Shown: positions 17,363 to 27,286, counted from the stretch's first letter. The stretch: 64,000 bases of DNA from Natroniella sulfidigena (GCF_023223645.1 NZ_JALKBY010000003.1:1-64000); one strand, 5' to 3'. The notes: generated by a model from the sequence alone, not told the origin. Numbers and translations are program-made.

Positions 17363-19876
17363 TTACTTATAGTATTCAAAGTATTCTTCAGCTGTAGGAA
17401 TTCTTCCTAAGATGGCAGCAACTGCTGCTACATGAGCACCACCTAAATAAGTCTTAGCATCAGCCGGGCCAATCCTAGATTGATAGTTACGAGTTGTCGT
17501 CGTCAGGGCAGTAGCACCAGAGCCAATTCTACGCTTATTACCCATACATAAACCACAACCAGGCATCGTAATTGTAGCACCTGCTGCTGTTAAGCTAGCT
17601 AGACTACCATCCTGTGCTAGTTGATTATAAATATCACGCGAGGCAGGACAGACTACAAAATTAACCCCCTGTGGTACTTGCTTACCTTCTAAAATCCTAG
17701 CTGCTGCTTGGATACTCTCTAAATCTCCTCCAACACAGCTACCAATAAAGATCTCATCCAACTCTACTCCACCTACTTCTGATAGGCCAGCTACATTATC
17801 AGGATGGTGTGGTTTAGCTACTAACGGCTCCTCGACTTCATCTAAAGGAATCTCAATTGTAGCTGCATACTGAGCATCTTCATCAGGCTGTAAAAGAATA
17901 GGATCAGCTAAAAACTCTTCAATTGATGCGATCGTCTCCTTGACTGATGGAGAAGTCTCAGCATCTACTCTAGATTTTAAATACTCCAAATTATCCTCAA
18001 TCGCTTCGATAGTCTTCTGATCAGAGACTACAACTCCAGCTGAAGCACTCCTTTCAGCTACAGCATTCGTCAGGATATATCGCTCATCAGAATCTAAAAA
18101 GTCGACTCCTTCCATCTCAATAATTCGACCATTATAAACCTCTTTACCTACAGTCTTTTCAGCATAAGTTACTAATGTAGAGACTAGATCTCTAGCAGTA
18201 ATACCCTCTTTAGGTTGACCAGTAAAGACAACCCTTACTGATTCATCCATCGTTAGATCCTGCTTACCATACTTCATCGCACCTGCTACAATATCTGAAG
18301 CCGCAGGGAAAGAAATCCCTCGTGGTGTTCTAGTATGAGAGTCACCACCAACGATTACATCTGTCGGTAAGACGAAACGATTAGCAATTGTATGAATAAT
18401 CCCTTCACCAGGTTCAAGACAGACTCCACCCCGCTCAGTAACAAACTCTTCAATAAATTGATGCCTGTCCCGATCTTCTGTAGATGGACACTCACCTGTA
18501 TGGCATAAAGATTGAACTACAAACTCTGCTCCAAAATCTTCTCCAGCCATAGCTTGATACTCATCAAGGGTCATTGGCCCTGTAGTATCTTGAGAATAGA
18601 CTCCTCTAATCTTAACAGTAGCAGTCTCACCTGGCAAGATTGTATCTTTACCATCAAGTCGATTCAGACCAACGATCTTTTGGGCCAACGTCTGTGGTAC
18701 CCGCTCCTCTTCAGCTTGAGCTCCTGCTGGCAACTTGCTTTGATCAAAGTCAACTCCTTGCTCTGTACAATAATCAACAGCCCATTGCTGCAATTCATTA
18801 CCTGCATCAAAGTAAGTCATACCGCCTGCAGCTATCTTATCTAAGTTATACTGAATCGGTAATTCAACCTCTATTTCTTCTTCATTGACAATTAAGATTT
18901 CATTCTCTAAATCTACCTTCAATTGATCCCCTTCTGCAATACTATCAGTATCACACTCTAATGGTAAAATACCAGAGGCTACTAAAGAATTCTTAAAGAT
19001 TGGAGCAAAGCTTTTAGCAATTACAACTCCACCTTCTTTCTTTTCTGGCTCACCAGCAACTGGCTTACCTAAAACCTGTAACATTGTATAGGTAGCAGAC
19101 TTTCGTGAAGAACCTTCTCCTAACGCTGCTCCTGCTACAAAGAATATATCTTGGCCTTCTTCTTTCAACTCCTCTAACCGCTCTAAAAAGTCAGCTTCAT
19201 CTTCTCGACCATCCATAATAAATTGAGCATGTAACGGATGATCAGTTCGACTATCAGCATTTTTAGAAGGGCTCAAATGGCCAGTAGTAATATTATCTCC
19301 AACCTTAATTGATAAACCTTGATACTTATCTTTTAACTTCCACTCTGTAGCAAACTCTCGTTCAGCCCAACCCTTAATTAACTCTGTAACAGCATCATTA
19401 TCTACTGCTAACTGGGCTAATTTATCAAATTCTGTCCGATTAATTAAGACCGTCTCTTTTAAAATTCCTATGATCTGATCAACAAAATACTCTTCTTCTA
19501 ATAGCTTCACTAATTCACCAGTAGCTGCTCCACCCTTCATCTGGGCCAACAACTCTAATGCTTCTTGTTGTGATAAGTAATCAGTCACTAGCTCTTCTCT
19601 TACAATATCAGCTAAACCTTCTGCCTTGACATGAGAAGAAGGGAAAGTTCCTCTTCTTACTTCCTCGGTCAACAATCTTAGTAATAATTGATCCAAACTT
19701 TCTTCCTCAAAGATAGTAAATGTCTCTTCCGCTAAATCTTCTAGTTCTAATCCTGCAATTATTGCTTCAACCTCAGTAGTTGATAATGGACGTGGTGCTA
19801 AATCATAATTCTTCTTCCGAGCTAAAGCTTTTTTCTTATAACCTTCTAAAACTTCTAACAGATCTTCTTTGTTCAT
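17363..19876 (-). CDS. acnB: Aconitate hydratase B
   Basis: AcnB interconverts citrate and isocitrate. At 837 residues it is slightly shorter than the 865 of E. coli AcnB. The N-terminal HEAT-like domain (about 1-160) contains ALELLAQMKGGAATGELV. The swivel domain follows (GDNITTGHLSPSKNADSRTD near 195), then the catalytic domains, with cluster ligands Cys714 (SCVGGD), Cys774 and Cys777 (GCGLCMGN) and HTRTPRGISFPAASD. The order swivel-before-core is specific to the AcnB type. GTAGGAGGAG precedes the ATG. It stands alone, with no citrate synthase or isocitrate dehydrogenase gene nearby. Confidence 0.95.
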   Translation of the reverse strand: MNKEDLLEVLEGYKKKALARKKNYDLAPRPLSTTEVEAIIAGLELEDLAEETFTIFEEESLDQLLLRLLTEEVRRGTFPSSHVKAEGLADIVREELVTDYLSQQEALELLAQMKGGAATGELVKLLEEEYFVDQIIGILKETVLINRTEFDKLAQLAVDNDAVTELIKGWAEREFATEWKLKDKYQGLSIKVGDNITTGHLSPSKNADSRTDHPLHAQFIMDGREDEADFLERLEELKEEGQDIFFVAGAALGEGSSRKSATYTMLQVLGKPVAGEPEKKEGGVVIAKSFAPIFKNSLVASGILPLECDTDSIAEGDQLKVDLENEILIVNEEEIEVELPIQYNLDKIAAGGMTYFDAGNELQQWAVDYCTEQGVDFDQSKLPAGAQAEEERVPQTLAQKIVGLNRLDGKDTILPGETATVKIRGVYSQDTTGPMTLDEYQAMAGEDFGAEFVVQSLCHTGECPSTEDRDRHQFIEEFVTERGGVCLEPGEGIIHTIANRFVLPTDVIVGGDSHTRTPRGISFPAASDIVAGAMKYGKQDLTMDESVRVVFTGQPKEGITARDLVSTLVTYAEKTVGKEVYNGRIIEMEGVDFLDSDERYILTNAVAERSASAGVVVSDQKTIEAIEDNLEYLKSRVDAETSPSVKETIASIEEFLADPILLQPDEDAQYAATIEIPLDEVEEPLVAKPHHPDNVAGLSEVGGVELDEIFIGSCVGGDLESIQAAARILEGKQVPQGVNFVVCPASRDIYNQLAQDGSLASLTAAGATITMPGCGLCMGNKRRIGSGATALTTTTRNYQSRIGPADAKTYLGGAHVAAVAAILGRIPTAEEYFEYYK

Positions 19877-19955
19877 ACTCTACTCCTCCTACTATATATT
19901 TTGCTTATATTAATTATATATTAAAAGCTATAAATTTACAAACAGTTGACATCGA

Positions 19956-20417
19956 TTAATTTTCATCTGCAACTTCTTCTAATTTAGCCTGCTCTGTTGT
20001 AGATAATAATTTATCTAGAGCTAATAAGATAATCAACCTATCTTCTAGCTTAGCAATCCCCGAGATAAACTCCGTCTTGATTCCAGCCATGCCCCCTGAA
20101 GGTTGAGAAATCTCTTCCTGAGCAATTCTAACCACCTCAGAGGCATCATCAACAATAAAACCTACATCAATATCATTAATCTTTACTACTATAATCCTAG
20201 TTTCAGCTTCAGGATCATATTCAAATTCTAGCCGTTTTCTTAAATCAATAATAGTAATGATATCCCCTCTTAGGTTAATAATCCCCTCAATAAAATCAGC
20301 ACTCTGTGGCAACTTTGTTATCTCTTTCATCTTAATAATCTCTTGCACCTGTGTGATCTTGACTCCAAATTCTTCTGTTCCCAATTTAAAGACTATAAAC
20401 TGATCAATTTTATTCAT
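19956..20417 (-). CDS. cheW: CheW-like chemotaxis adaptor
   Basis: A 153-residue protein made of one CheW domain: FKLGTEEFGVKITQVQEI, EGIINLRGDIITIIDLRKRL, RIIVVKINDIDVGFIVDDAS. CheW links chemoreceptors to the CheA kinase at the cell pole. ATG at 20417 with AAGGGGG seven bases upstream is favoured over the GTG three bases earlier. It stands alone, far from other chemotaxis genes in this window, so it may serve a separate receptor array or act as a CheV-less coupling protein. Confidence 0.92.
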   Translation of the reverse strand: MNKIDQFIVFKLGTEEFGVKITQVQEIIKMKEITKLPQSADFIEGIINLRGDIITIIDLRKRLEFEYDPEAETRIIVVKINDIDVGFIVDDASEVVRIAQEEISQPSGGMAGIKTEFISGIAKLEDRLIILLALDKLLSTTEQAKLEEVADEN

Positions 20418-20474
20418 CACTCATCCCCCTTTCAATTTATGATATAATTTCTAAAAAAGAAAGTAAAGAGCAAT

Positions 20475-20507
20475 TGATATAAAGTGGCACTTTGCCACTT
20501 TATATCA
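20475..20507. terminator. Perfect hairpin between pulA and cheW
   Basis: TGATATAAAGTGGCA and TGCCACTTTATATCA pair perfectly around a three-base loop. There is no following T-run, so it may be a transcript 3' end or a processing signal for pulA. Confidence 0.5.
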
Positions 20508-20652
20508 GTGTACAGTTTACAGTTGACGGTTGACAGTTAAGAGAATTAAAACATTAAAATCAATATAAACCTATGATTACAGGGGGTTAATGGTCTTAAG
20601 TCTTTAAGATTTTGATCTTAACTGTAAACTATACACTGTCAACTGTCAACTA
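20508..20652. repeat. Hairpin element with GTTGACA heptamer arms, complete copy
   Basis: The left arm is GTGTACA, GTTTACA, GTTGACG, GTTGACA, then TTAA. The right arm is the reverse complement type (TTAACTGTAAACT, ACACTGTCAACTGTCAAC). The core of about 75 bp ends TTTTGATCTTAACTG, a motif shared with other copies. The right arm touches the stop codon of pulA. Confidence 0.85.
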
Positions 20653-22521
20653 TTATTTATATAGCACCATCGTACTAATCCTAGGCACAATCACTTGCTT
20701 ATCCGTTAATACCTCTAATGTTTCAACGCCTGCCTGCTGATCAGCCACCACAATTTTCCAAGACCCCTCAGTCGGTAAAAATATCTGCTGTGCCTCTGGG
20801 TAAGGATTATAGATTACAATAATCTCTTCCCACAGATCACCGTTAGCATGCTCTTGTAGCTGATAAGCAATTACACCTTCAGGACTATCCAAAAATTGTA
20901 GATATTTTTTGATTTGATCAGCAGTATTCATTCTAAATGCTGGATGCTCTCTTCTTAGTTCAATCAATCCCTGGTAATACTCAAAAGTCTCGTAATCATA
21001 AACTTTTCGTTCCCATTCAAGTTGATTAATGGCATCGGGATAATTATAACTATTTTCCACCCCATATTTAGTTCTTAAAAACTCAACCCCTCCATGTAAA
21101 AATGGAATTCCCTGTGAAGTCAGTACAATTGCATTAGCCAAATTATTCATTCTGACCTTATCCTCACGATTAGCATCTGGATTACTCTTTTTAATCTTAT
21201 CCCACAAGGTTAGATCATCATGGGCTGAGACATAATTAATAGCCTCTTCAGGATCAAAACTGAAGGAATCAATCCCTCCCATGATTCCTACTTTTACCTT
21301 CTCGATCGTCTCCTCATCTAATTTACCGCTGACATAACCTCTATCTTCTCCTCTAGTACTACCCTTTAGAGCATCTCTAAAATCATCATTAAAGACAGCA
21401 ACTCCAGACTCTTGTTGAACTCCTTTTTTCATCTGCTTTTCAATCGGCAACGGAGAAAGATCAGCCGTCCAAGGTTCTCCATAGATTAAGATACTAGGAT
21501 CAATCTTTTTTAACTCTTGAGCTAATAACTCCATCGTTTCTTGATCATGAAGAGCCATTAAATCAAATCTAAATCCATCAATATGATACTCCTGAGCCCA
21601 ATACTTAACTGAATCAATAATAAATTTACGCACCATCGGATGTTCAGAAGCAATTTCATTACCACAACCAGAACCATTAGAATAATTACCATGTTCATCA
21701 AACCGATAATAAACCTCAGGGGCCAACTTACCAAAATTAGAATTTATAGTTTCATAAGTGTGATTATAGACAACATCCATAACCACTCGGATTCCATTAC
21801 GGTGTAAAGATTTAACCATCTCCTTTGCCTCTCGAATTCTAACCAATGGATTAGCAGAATCTCTAGCATAAGAACCTTCTGGAACATTATAATTTTGCGG
21901 ATCATAACCCCAATTATACTGATAGTCAACACTCTCATCAACAGTAGCAAAATCAAAGATAGGTAATAAATGAATATGGGTAATCCCCAACTCTTTTAAA
22001 TGAGCAATCCCTGTCTTGATCTCTGTTTTAGGAATCGTAGTTCCTTCTTCAGTAAATGCTAAAAACTTGCCCTTATGCTCCATACCTGAATGAGGAGAAA
22101 TTGAAAAATCTTTGACATGCATCTCATAAAGAATACTATCTTCTAATTCAACCAACGGAGGTTTTTGATCCTTCTCCCATTCTACTGGATTAGTTTCTGC
22201 CAAATCAACAACTACCCCTTTATGTCCATTCTGGATTACTGCCTTAGCATAAGGATCAACAGCACACTTGATCTCATTATCTATCTCTACAATATAATTA
22301 TAAAGTTTATTTTTTTGATTACCATGCACAGTCACACTCCAAACCCCTTGTTGATCCTGATTCATCTTAACAACCTGCCCCCCGTTTTGTTGAGAAGGAT
22401 CTGGCTCATATAAGATCAAATCAACATTATTGGCCTTAGGAGACCAAACAGCAAATTCGGTCTGTTCAGGGTTATAGTTGGCCCCTAAGCTTCTATTCAA
22501 AGGATACTCAGTAGTCATCAT
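20653..22521 (-). CDS. pulA: Type I pullulanase
   Basis: This GH13 debranching enzyme cuts alpha-1,6 links in pullulan and glycogen. At 622 residues it has an N-terminal CBM48 (about 10-100, TEFAVWSPKANNVDLILY), the pullulanase hallmark YNWGYDP near 205, and the GH13 catalytic motifs GFRFDLMALHD (nucleophile Asp), LIYGEPW (acid Glu) and VSAHDDLTLWD. There is no signal peptide, so it acts inside the cell on glycogen. AAGGAGGGG precedes the ATG. It lies upstream of cheW and downstream of glgP with repeat elements on both sides. With glgP it forms a glycogen-degrading pair. Confidence 0.95.
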   Translation of the reverse strand: MMTTEYPLNRSLGANYNPEQTEFAVWSPKANNVDLILYEPDPSQQNGGQVVKMNQDQQGVWSVTVHGNQKNKLYNYIVEIDNEIKCAVDPYAKAVIQNGHKGVVVDLAETNPVEWEKDQKPPLVELEDSILYEMHVKDFSISPHSGMEHKGKFLAFTEEGTTIPKTEIKTGIAHLKELGITHIHLLPIFDFATVDESVDYQYNWGYDPQNYNVPEGSYARDSANPLVRIREAKEMVKSLHRNGIRVVMDVVYNHTYETINSNFGKLAPEVYYRFDEHGNYSNGSGCGNEIASEHPMVRKFIIDSVKYWAQEYHIDGFRFDLMALHDQETMELLAQELKKIDPSILIYGEPWTADLSPLPIEKQMKKGVQQESGVAVFNDDFRDALKGSTRGEDRGYVSGKLDEETIEKVKVGIMGGIDSFSFDPEEAINYVSAHDDLTLWDKIKKSNPDANREDKVRMNNLANAIVLTSQGIPFLHGGVEFLRTKYGVENSYNYPDAINQLEWERKVYDYETFEYYQGLIELRREHPAFRMNTADQIKKYLQFLDSPEGVIAYQLQEHANGDLWEEIIVIYNPYPEAQQIFLPTEGSWKIVVADQQAGVETLEVLTDKQVIVPRISTMVLYK

Positions 22522-22539
22522 TTAAACACCCCTCCTTGA

Positions 22540-22775
22540 TAGTTTACAGTGTACAGTTGACAGTTAAAAACATTTAACCACCAAAATCATTCGCTTTAAT
22601 TTGATACTTAATTGATACTTAGTGTCAGTGTGAGTAGTGTGTGTGAGTAAAAGCAAAACCTTATCCCTTATGGTTTTGACCTCACTCACACTCACACACA
22701 TAACTGACACATAATTGTAATTAAGCTCTAGTCACTAATCACTAATTACTAATCACCAATTACTAGTTACTAACT
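22540..22775. repeat. Three adjacent tandem-repeat tracts
   Basis: 22540-22567 is a GTTTACA/GTGTACA/GTTGACA arm ending GTTAA. 22621-22711 is an inverted element whose arms are GTGTCA/GTGTGA units, with a core holding AAAACCTTATCCCTTATGG. 22727-22775 is an array of TCACTAA/TTACTAA heptamers. Three repeat types lie side by side in the gap between glgP and pulA. Confidence 0.8.
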
Positions 22776-22784
22776 GCTATGGAA

Positions 22785-22808
22785 AAAGCCAGCTTCACAG
22801 CTGGCTGA
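22785..22808 (-). terminator. Terminator of glgP
   Basis: AGCCAGCT, TCAC, AGCTGGCT, followed on the minus strand by TTTTTCC, seven bases after the glgP stop. Confidence 0.85.
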
Positions 22809-22815
22809 TAGCACT

Positions 22816-24474
22816 TTACTTTGTCTTTTTGTACATTAATTGATAATAATCTTCAACCATTCTTGCTGCAGAAAATTCTTGATAAGTATCTTCATGGCTT
22901 GCTTGCATCATCTTGACCCACTTTTCTTGCTTTTCATAATAAGTAGGTAAGACCTCATTAAATAAAACTTGATAGAGATTCTTCAGATCATACTCATCTA
23001 ACTTCTTAAGCTTCTCGTCGTGATCTCCTGAAAAATCTTCGGCAGTCTTAGGCTCAGTTCCAATCGCCCAACCATTCTTACCATGGCGACAAGCTTCTGG
23101 CCACCATCCATCAAGAATACTTAAGTTAAGTACTCCATTCATTGCAGCTTTCATTCCAGAAGTACCACTTGCCTCCTTAGGACGACGTGGATTATTCAAC
23201 CAAACATCACATCCTCGTGTCAACCATTTACCCGTTTCCATATCATAATCTTCAATGAAGACAACACTTTCAGGATATTTTTTAGACATCTCAACTAGAT
23301 TGGCTATAATCTCTTTACCCATATCATCTAATGGATGGGCTTTACCAGAGAAGATGATTTGAATCTTACCTTCTTCTAAATATTCCTTAACCCTTGCTTC
23401 ATTAGTAAAGATTAAATCACTTCTTTTATAAGGAGCAGCACGGCGAGCAAATCCAATTAACAATTTTTCGGGATCTAACTCTACTCCATTCTTCTGCTTT
23501 ACATATTCTAATAACTCTTTTTTTATCTCTTGATGGGTCTCCCAAACATTTTCCTGATCCCTAAATGCTTTAACTATTCGATCATCAACCCAAGTCGGTC
23601 GATGCACCCCGTTAGTAATTCCTAAAATTTCAGGAGCATTATCTACATAATCCCACATCTTGCGTGCTGTCTTCTTATGTAGCTGTGCCACCCCATTTGC
23701 ATTCCGACCTAATCTTAAACCAGCAACAGTCATATTAAATGGAGCATCTCCTAAAGCTACCATCTGTTCTGTGGTCAAATTCTGATCTGCTCCCATATAC
23801 CTTAATAATAAGTGAGAATGTCGTTCATTTCCTTGTTCTACTGGAGTATGAGTTGTAAAGACTATATCTTCTCTCGTCTCTTGCCAAGCTTGATCAAAAC
23901 CAATTCCTTCTTCTTCCATCTTTTCTCTGATCAACTCAACCCCCGCAAAGACAGCATGCCCTTCATTAAAATGATAGACATCTGGTTCGATATCCAACTC
24001 TCGTAATGCTCTAACTCCTCCAATACCTAGTACCATCTCCTGAGCAATTCTTTCCTCAGAAAATCCACCATAAAGTTGCCCAGTAATCCATCTATCTGCA
24101 CCATCATTTTCTGGAAGATCTGTATCTAATAAATATAGATCGGCATGACCAAACTCATCTACTTTCCAAACCTTACAGTAAACATCTCGTTGTCTGATCT
24201 TAACTTTAACCTTAACTCCCGTATCCTTCAAGAAATCATAATCATAAATCTTATAGCTATCATAGGGTTGGCCCTCTTCATCAATTTGTTGATAATGATA
24301 GCCCTGCTTCCATAAAATACCGATACCAACTAACGGAGCACCATCATCTTTAGCAGCTTTTAAATGATCACCAGCTAAAATTCCCAGTCCTCCTGAATAA
24401 ATATTAAAACTATTATCTAAACCATATTCCATACAAAAATAAGATACTTGTGGCTTTTCTTTTTGATTAGCCAT
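22816..24474 (-). CDS. glgP: Alpha-glucan (glycogen) phosphorylase, short form
   Basis: The enzyme releases glucose 1-phosphate from glycogen using PLP. It is a GT35 enzyme of the short bacterial/archaeal type (552 residues, against 750-850 for the long forms). Motifs seen: YSGGLGILAGDHLKAA near residue 28, FNEGHAVFAGVELIR, FTTHTPVEQGN, RRAAPYKRSDL and the PLP-binding EASGTSGMKAAMNG near 455. The ATG at 24474 is preferred because AGGAGG lies six bases ahead. An ATG two codons earlier abuts that site. It partners with pulA downstream. Confidence 0.93.
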   Translation of the reverse strand: MANQKEKPQVSYFCMEYGLDNSFNIYSGGLGILAGDHLKAAKDDGAPLVGIGILWKQGYHYQQIDEEGQPYDSYKIYDYDFLKDTGVKVKVKIRQRDVYCKVWKVDEFGHADLYLLDTDLPENDGADRWITGQLYGGFSEERIAQEMVLGIGGVRALRELDIEPDVYHFNEGHAVFAGVELIREKMEEEGIGFDQAWQETREDIVFTTHTPVEQGNERHSHLLLRYMGADQNLTTEQMVALGDAPFNMTVAGLRLGRNANGVAQLHKKTARKMWDYVDNAPEILGITNGVHRPTWVDDRIVKAFRDQENVWETHQEIKKELLEYVKQKNGVELDPEKLLIGFARRAAPYKRSDLIFTNEARVKEYLEEGKIQIIFSGKAHPLDDMGKEIIANLVEMSKKYPESVVFIEDYDMETGKWLTRGCDVWLNNPRRPKEASGTSGMKAAMNGVLNLSILDGWWPEACRHGKNGWAIGTEPKTAEDFSGDHDEKLKKLDEYDLKNLYQVLFNEVLPTYYEKQEKWVKMMQASHEDTYQEFSAARMVEDYYQLMYKKTK

Positions 24475-24499
24475 TAACATCCTCCTCTTAGCTTAAATT

Positions 24500-24603
24500 C
24501 AATTGATAATTGATAATTTAAAATTGATAGTTAAAAGCTTCAAAACCTTTGACTTTATGAACTTGATATTTAACTCTCAATTATCAATTATAAACTGTTA
24601 ACT
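24500..24603. repeat. Hairpin element with ATTGATA heptamer arms
   Basis: The left arm is ATTGATA, ATTGATA, ATTTAAA, ATTGATA, GTTAA. The right arm is TTAACTC, TCAATTA, TCAATTA, TAAACTG. The core of about 50 bp includes CTTGATATTTAA. The rest of the gap 24604-24797 is AT-rich with nothing else recognisable. Confidence 0.8.
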
Positions 24604-24797
24604 GCAATTACAATCAATCTACATCACTTATTATAAACCAAATGAAGTCTATCTATTTAACTTAATTCAATAATTTACAATAAACTCCTCCCTGTTTTAG
24701 TCTTATTAGTCAAAATTATAATTTATATCTTATTACTCTATTTTTTTACAGTTAGAAACCATCCCCAACATTTAAAAAGCAGAGCTTCCTAAATAAT

Positions 24798-24855
24798 AAA
24801 AAAGTTGCTCCGGCAACTCAGTTTAAGTCTAAGATTGAGTTTAAGTAAAACCAAC
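24798..24855. repeat. Hexamer-repeat tract next to a small hairpin
   Basis: AAAAAAGTTGC-TCC-GGCAAC is followed by CAGTTTAAGTCTAAGATT and GTTTAAGTAAAACC. It is almost identical to 17163-17214, so this is a dispersed copy. Confidence 0.75.
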
Positions 24856-24917
24856 AAATACAAACTATTAAAAGTTATCCACAACCTCTAAAAAACACAA
24901 TTCTTTAATGATAAAAA

Positions 24918-24936
24918 AGTGGCCACAAGACCACTT
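24918..24936 (-). terminator. Terminator of dinB overlapping its stop codon
   Basis: AAGTGG and CCACTT pair across seven bases, and on the minus strand six Ts follow. The first base of the stem is part of the dinB stop codon. Confidence 0.7.
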
Positions 24937-25981
24937 AATCAAATAGTTTCAGCTGTTTAAAATCACTATGATTTAAGGTTGATAAACTGATTCCAGCTAA
25001 CCTTATCTTTTTATTTAATTCAATATCTTCTAGCAGTTGCTCAGCCACTTGATAGATTTGCTCTTGTGCTTCAAGATACCTTTCTCCAGTCTTACTGCGA
25101 GAAATTTCAGTGAAATCTTCATATTTTATCTTAACAGTAACAGTCCTACCCTTGACCCCTTTTTTAGTTGCTCGTTGTGCGACCTGTTGGCTCAATCGCT
25201 TTAAATTCTCTAAGACTGCTGCTTTATCATCTAGATCAAACCTGAAAGTCGTCTCCTTTCCAATTGATTTAGGAGGGCCAGCAGGGGTGACCTCCCGCTC
25301 ATCTTTTCCCCAAGCTAAATTATATAATTGATAACCTTTTTTACCTAGCTTTCTAATTAAAAAATGCTTATCAGCTTGAGCAATATCTTTAACTTTATGC
25401 AAGCCTAATCTCTTTAACTTTTCTTCTGTTTGCGGGCCAACACCCCACAACTGACTAACATCCAACGGAAATAATATCTTCTCAGCTGCAAAAGGTGAAA
25501 TAACCTTAAATCCATCTGGCTTATCAAAGTCAGATGCTAGCTTAGCCAAAAATTTATTATAACTAACTCCTACCGAAGCAACCAAACCTACCTCTTTTTT
25601 AATTCTACGCTTAATCTCTTTGGCCAACTGGAGACTATTTCTATCATTTTGACTCAAATCTAGAAATGCTTCATCCAACGACAACGGTTCAACCAACTCT
25701 GTATATTGACAGAAGATCTCTTGAATTTTAGCTGATACTTCCTTATATCGTCCATGGCGTGGTTTAAGATAAACCCCATGTGGACAAAGTTTTCTGGCTT
25801 GATGCATCGGCATCGCCGAATGGATTCCATAATTTCTAGCCTGATAAGAAGCAGTACTGACCACCCCTCTTCTACTCAATCCACCAATAATCACTGGCTT
25901 ACCGACCAATTCAGGATTATCCTTCATTTCAACCGCTGCATAGAAAGCATCCATATCAAGATGAATAATATCTAACTCCAT
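24935..25981 (-). CDS. dinB: DNA polymerase IV
   Basis: A Y-family translesion polymerase of 348 residues. Catalytic acids lie in HLDMDAFYAAVE and SLDEAFLDL. SVGVSYNKFLAKLASD and the helix-hairpin-helix QLWGVGPQTEEKLKRLG follow, then the little-finger domain. The protein ends QLKLFD, a classic beta-clamp binding motif (QLxLF) at the extreme C-terminus. The start is taken at the ATG 25981 with GAGGG seven bases ahead rather than the GTG at 25987. No LexA box was recognised upstream, where a heptamer element sits 17 bp from the start codon. Confidence 0.95.
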   Translation of the reverse strand: MELDIIHLDMDAFYAAVEMKDNPELVGKPVIIGGLSRRGVVSTASYQARNYGIHSAMPMHQARKLCPHGVYLKPRHGRYKEVSAKIQEIFCQYTELVEPLSLDEAFLDLSQNDRNSLQLAKEIKRRIKKEVGLVASVGVSYNKFLAKLASDFDKPDGFKVISPFAAEKILFPLDVSQLWGVGPQTEEKLKRLGLHKVKDIAQADKHFLIRKLGKKGYQLYNLAWGKDEREVTPAGPPKSIGKETTFRFDLDDKAAVLENLKRLSQQVAQRATKKGVKGRTVTVKIKYEDFTEISRSKTGERYLEAQEQIYQVAEQLLEDIELNKKIRLAGISLSTLNHSDFKQLKLFD

Positions 25982-25998
25982 AATCACACCCTCGGGAA

Positions 25999-26152
25999 TA
26001 CAGTTTACAGTTGATAGTTGATAATTGATAGTTAAAAAACTTTAAATAATTATAAAGCAAATAAATTATCCCTTCATGTTAAAAACAAGCTCTTAGATAT
26101 TTCTATTGAACTTTTTCTTGATCTTAATTGACAATTGTCAATTGTCAATTAT
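25999..26152. repeat. Hairpin element with mixed heptamer arms
   Basis: The left arm is GTTTACA, GTTGATA, GTTGATA, ATTGATA, GTTAA. The right arm is TTAATTG, ACAATTG, TCAATTG, TCAATTA. The core ends TTCTTGATCTTAATTG. The right end overlaps the plsC stop codon. Confidence 0.8.
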
Positions 26153-26868
26153 TTTTTCAGGTTTTCCGCAATGACTTCCCTAACCTGTACAGTCAAATCA
26201 TCCTTTTCTTCTTTTGATAACTCGTCCACATAAATTGGATCAGAGATAATAAGCTCTACCTCTGTTGCTGAAAGCAGACCTTCTTCCCCGTTATTGATTT
26301 GATAAGAATTATTAATTGTAACCGGTACAATCGGAACATTCTCTCGTAAAGCTATCTTTAAACTACCCCGCTTAAACTTATTCAATTTAGCAGAACGACT
26401 CCGCGTACCCTCAGGGAAAATAACTAATGATTGACCGGTCTCAAAGACTTGGCCCGCATTCTTAAAAGCCCGTAAAGTTTGGCGAAAATCACTTCGTTTA
26501 ATAAAGATACACTTTATCTTCTTCATCCACAGATTAATTACTGGTAGATACCTCAACTCCCACTTAGCAATAAATGATTTAGGCTGTTTAATATAACCTA
26601 ATAATAATGGAATATCAAAAGCTCCTTGATGGTTAGCCACAAATAAAACAGGTTGATCAGGTATTTTTTTAACACCTAATACCTTAACTTCACTACCAGT
26701 AGTCTCAACTACTTTTTCTCCCCACTGATAAGCAACTTGATTAGCATAAGCTCGAACTTTCTCTTCTGTAGCTGTCAATTCTAAAAAACTCAATTTTATA
26801 AATTGAGGTAATCTTAAAAAGATCAAATCTGCTACAAACATTATTACCCATATTAAATCCTTCAACAT
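26149..26868 (-). CDS. plsC: 1-acyl-sn-glycerol-3-phosphate acyltransferase
   Basis: PlsC adds the second acyl chain to make phosphatidic acid at the inner membrane. At 239 residues it has an N-terminal membrane segment (about 2-22), the catalytic NHQGAFD (NHX4D) near 85, FIKRSDFR near 130, FPEGTRS near 155 and VPIVPVTI near 185. The start at 26868 has AGGAGTG five bases ahead. An upstream in-frame ATG at 26997 would add 43 residues that look like read-through of a repeat element and has no ribosome site. The stop codon is immediately followed by heptamer repeats. Confidence 0.93.
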   Translation of the reverse strand: MLKDLIWVIMFVADLIFLRLPQFIKLSFLELTATEEKVRAYANQVAYQWGEKVVETTGSEVKVLGVKKIPDQPVLFVANHQGAFDIPLLLGYIKQPKSFIAKWELRYLPVINLWMKKIKCIFIKRSDFRQTLRAFKNAGQVFETGQSLVIFPEGTRSRSAKLNKFKRGSLKIALRENVPIVPVTINNSYQINNGEEGLLSATEVELIISDPIYVDELSKEEKDDLTVQVREVIAENLKK

Positions 26869-26966
26869 ACTATCACTCCTGGTTAATTTATTAAAGAATT
26901 TCTCCTCCGCCTTTATTATATCTAATCCTCCTGCTCTAAACAACCTCAAACCAAAGCTTAACTTCA

Positions 26967-27233
26967 ATTTACAATGTACAAAATTGACAATTGACAATTA
27001 AAACCATTGAATCTTATAATCAAAATCAACCAAAGCTTATTGCCCAAGACTTTTCAAAGAACTTAAGCTTTTAAGAACTTGACCTTATCCTTCGGGTTCT
27101 TTGAACTCTTCGTGATGAAAAAATCCGCTCTTAGATTTTTTCTATCCATTGTAAATTGTACCTACGGGTCTTTATCAAGACCCTTCGTGAAAATCACAAA
27201 AACCGTATCCATTGTCAACTGTACATTATATTG
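26967..27233. repeat. Compound heptamer element
   Basis: The arms are ATTGACA/ATTTACA/ATGTACA units at 26967-27003 and reverse-complement units at 27147-27160 and 27210-27229. The core holds CTTCGTGATGAAAAAAT and GCTCTTAGATTTTTTCTATC, which recur at 62384-62420 inside an element with different arms. A further small hairpin TGTGGCA/TGCCACA lies at 27232-27250. Confidence 0.75.
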
Positions 27234-27254
27234 TGGCACAAAATGCCACAATGA

Positions 27255-27282
27255 AAAAGACTACCCTTGCGGATAGCCTTTA
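27255..27282 (-). terminator. Terminator of the glutaredoxin-like gene
   Basis: On the minus strand GGCTATCC, GCAA, GGGTAGTC and then CTTTTTC, directly after the gene. Confidence 0.65.
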
Positions 27283-27286
27283 TTAT

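Noticed and set aside
27079-27276. Plus-strand reading frame of 65 codons
   Set aside because: It lies entirely within a repeat element, has no ribosome site and no protein-like pattern.
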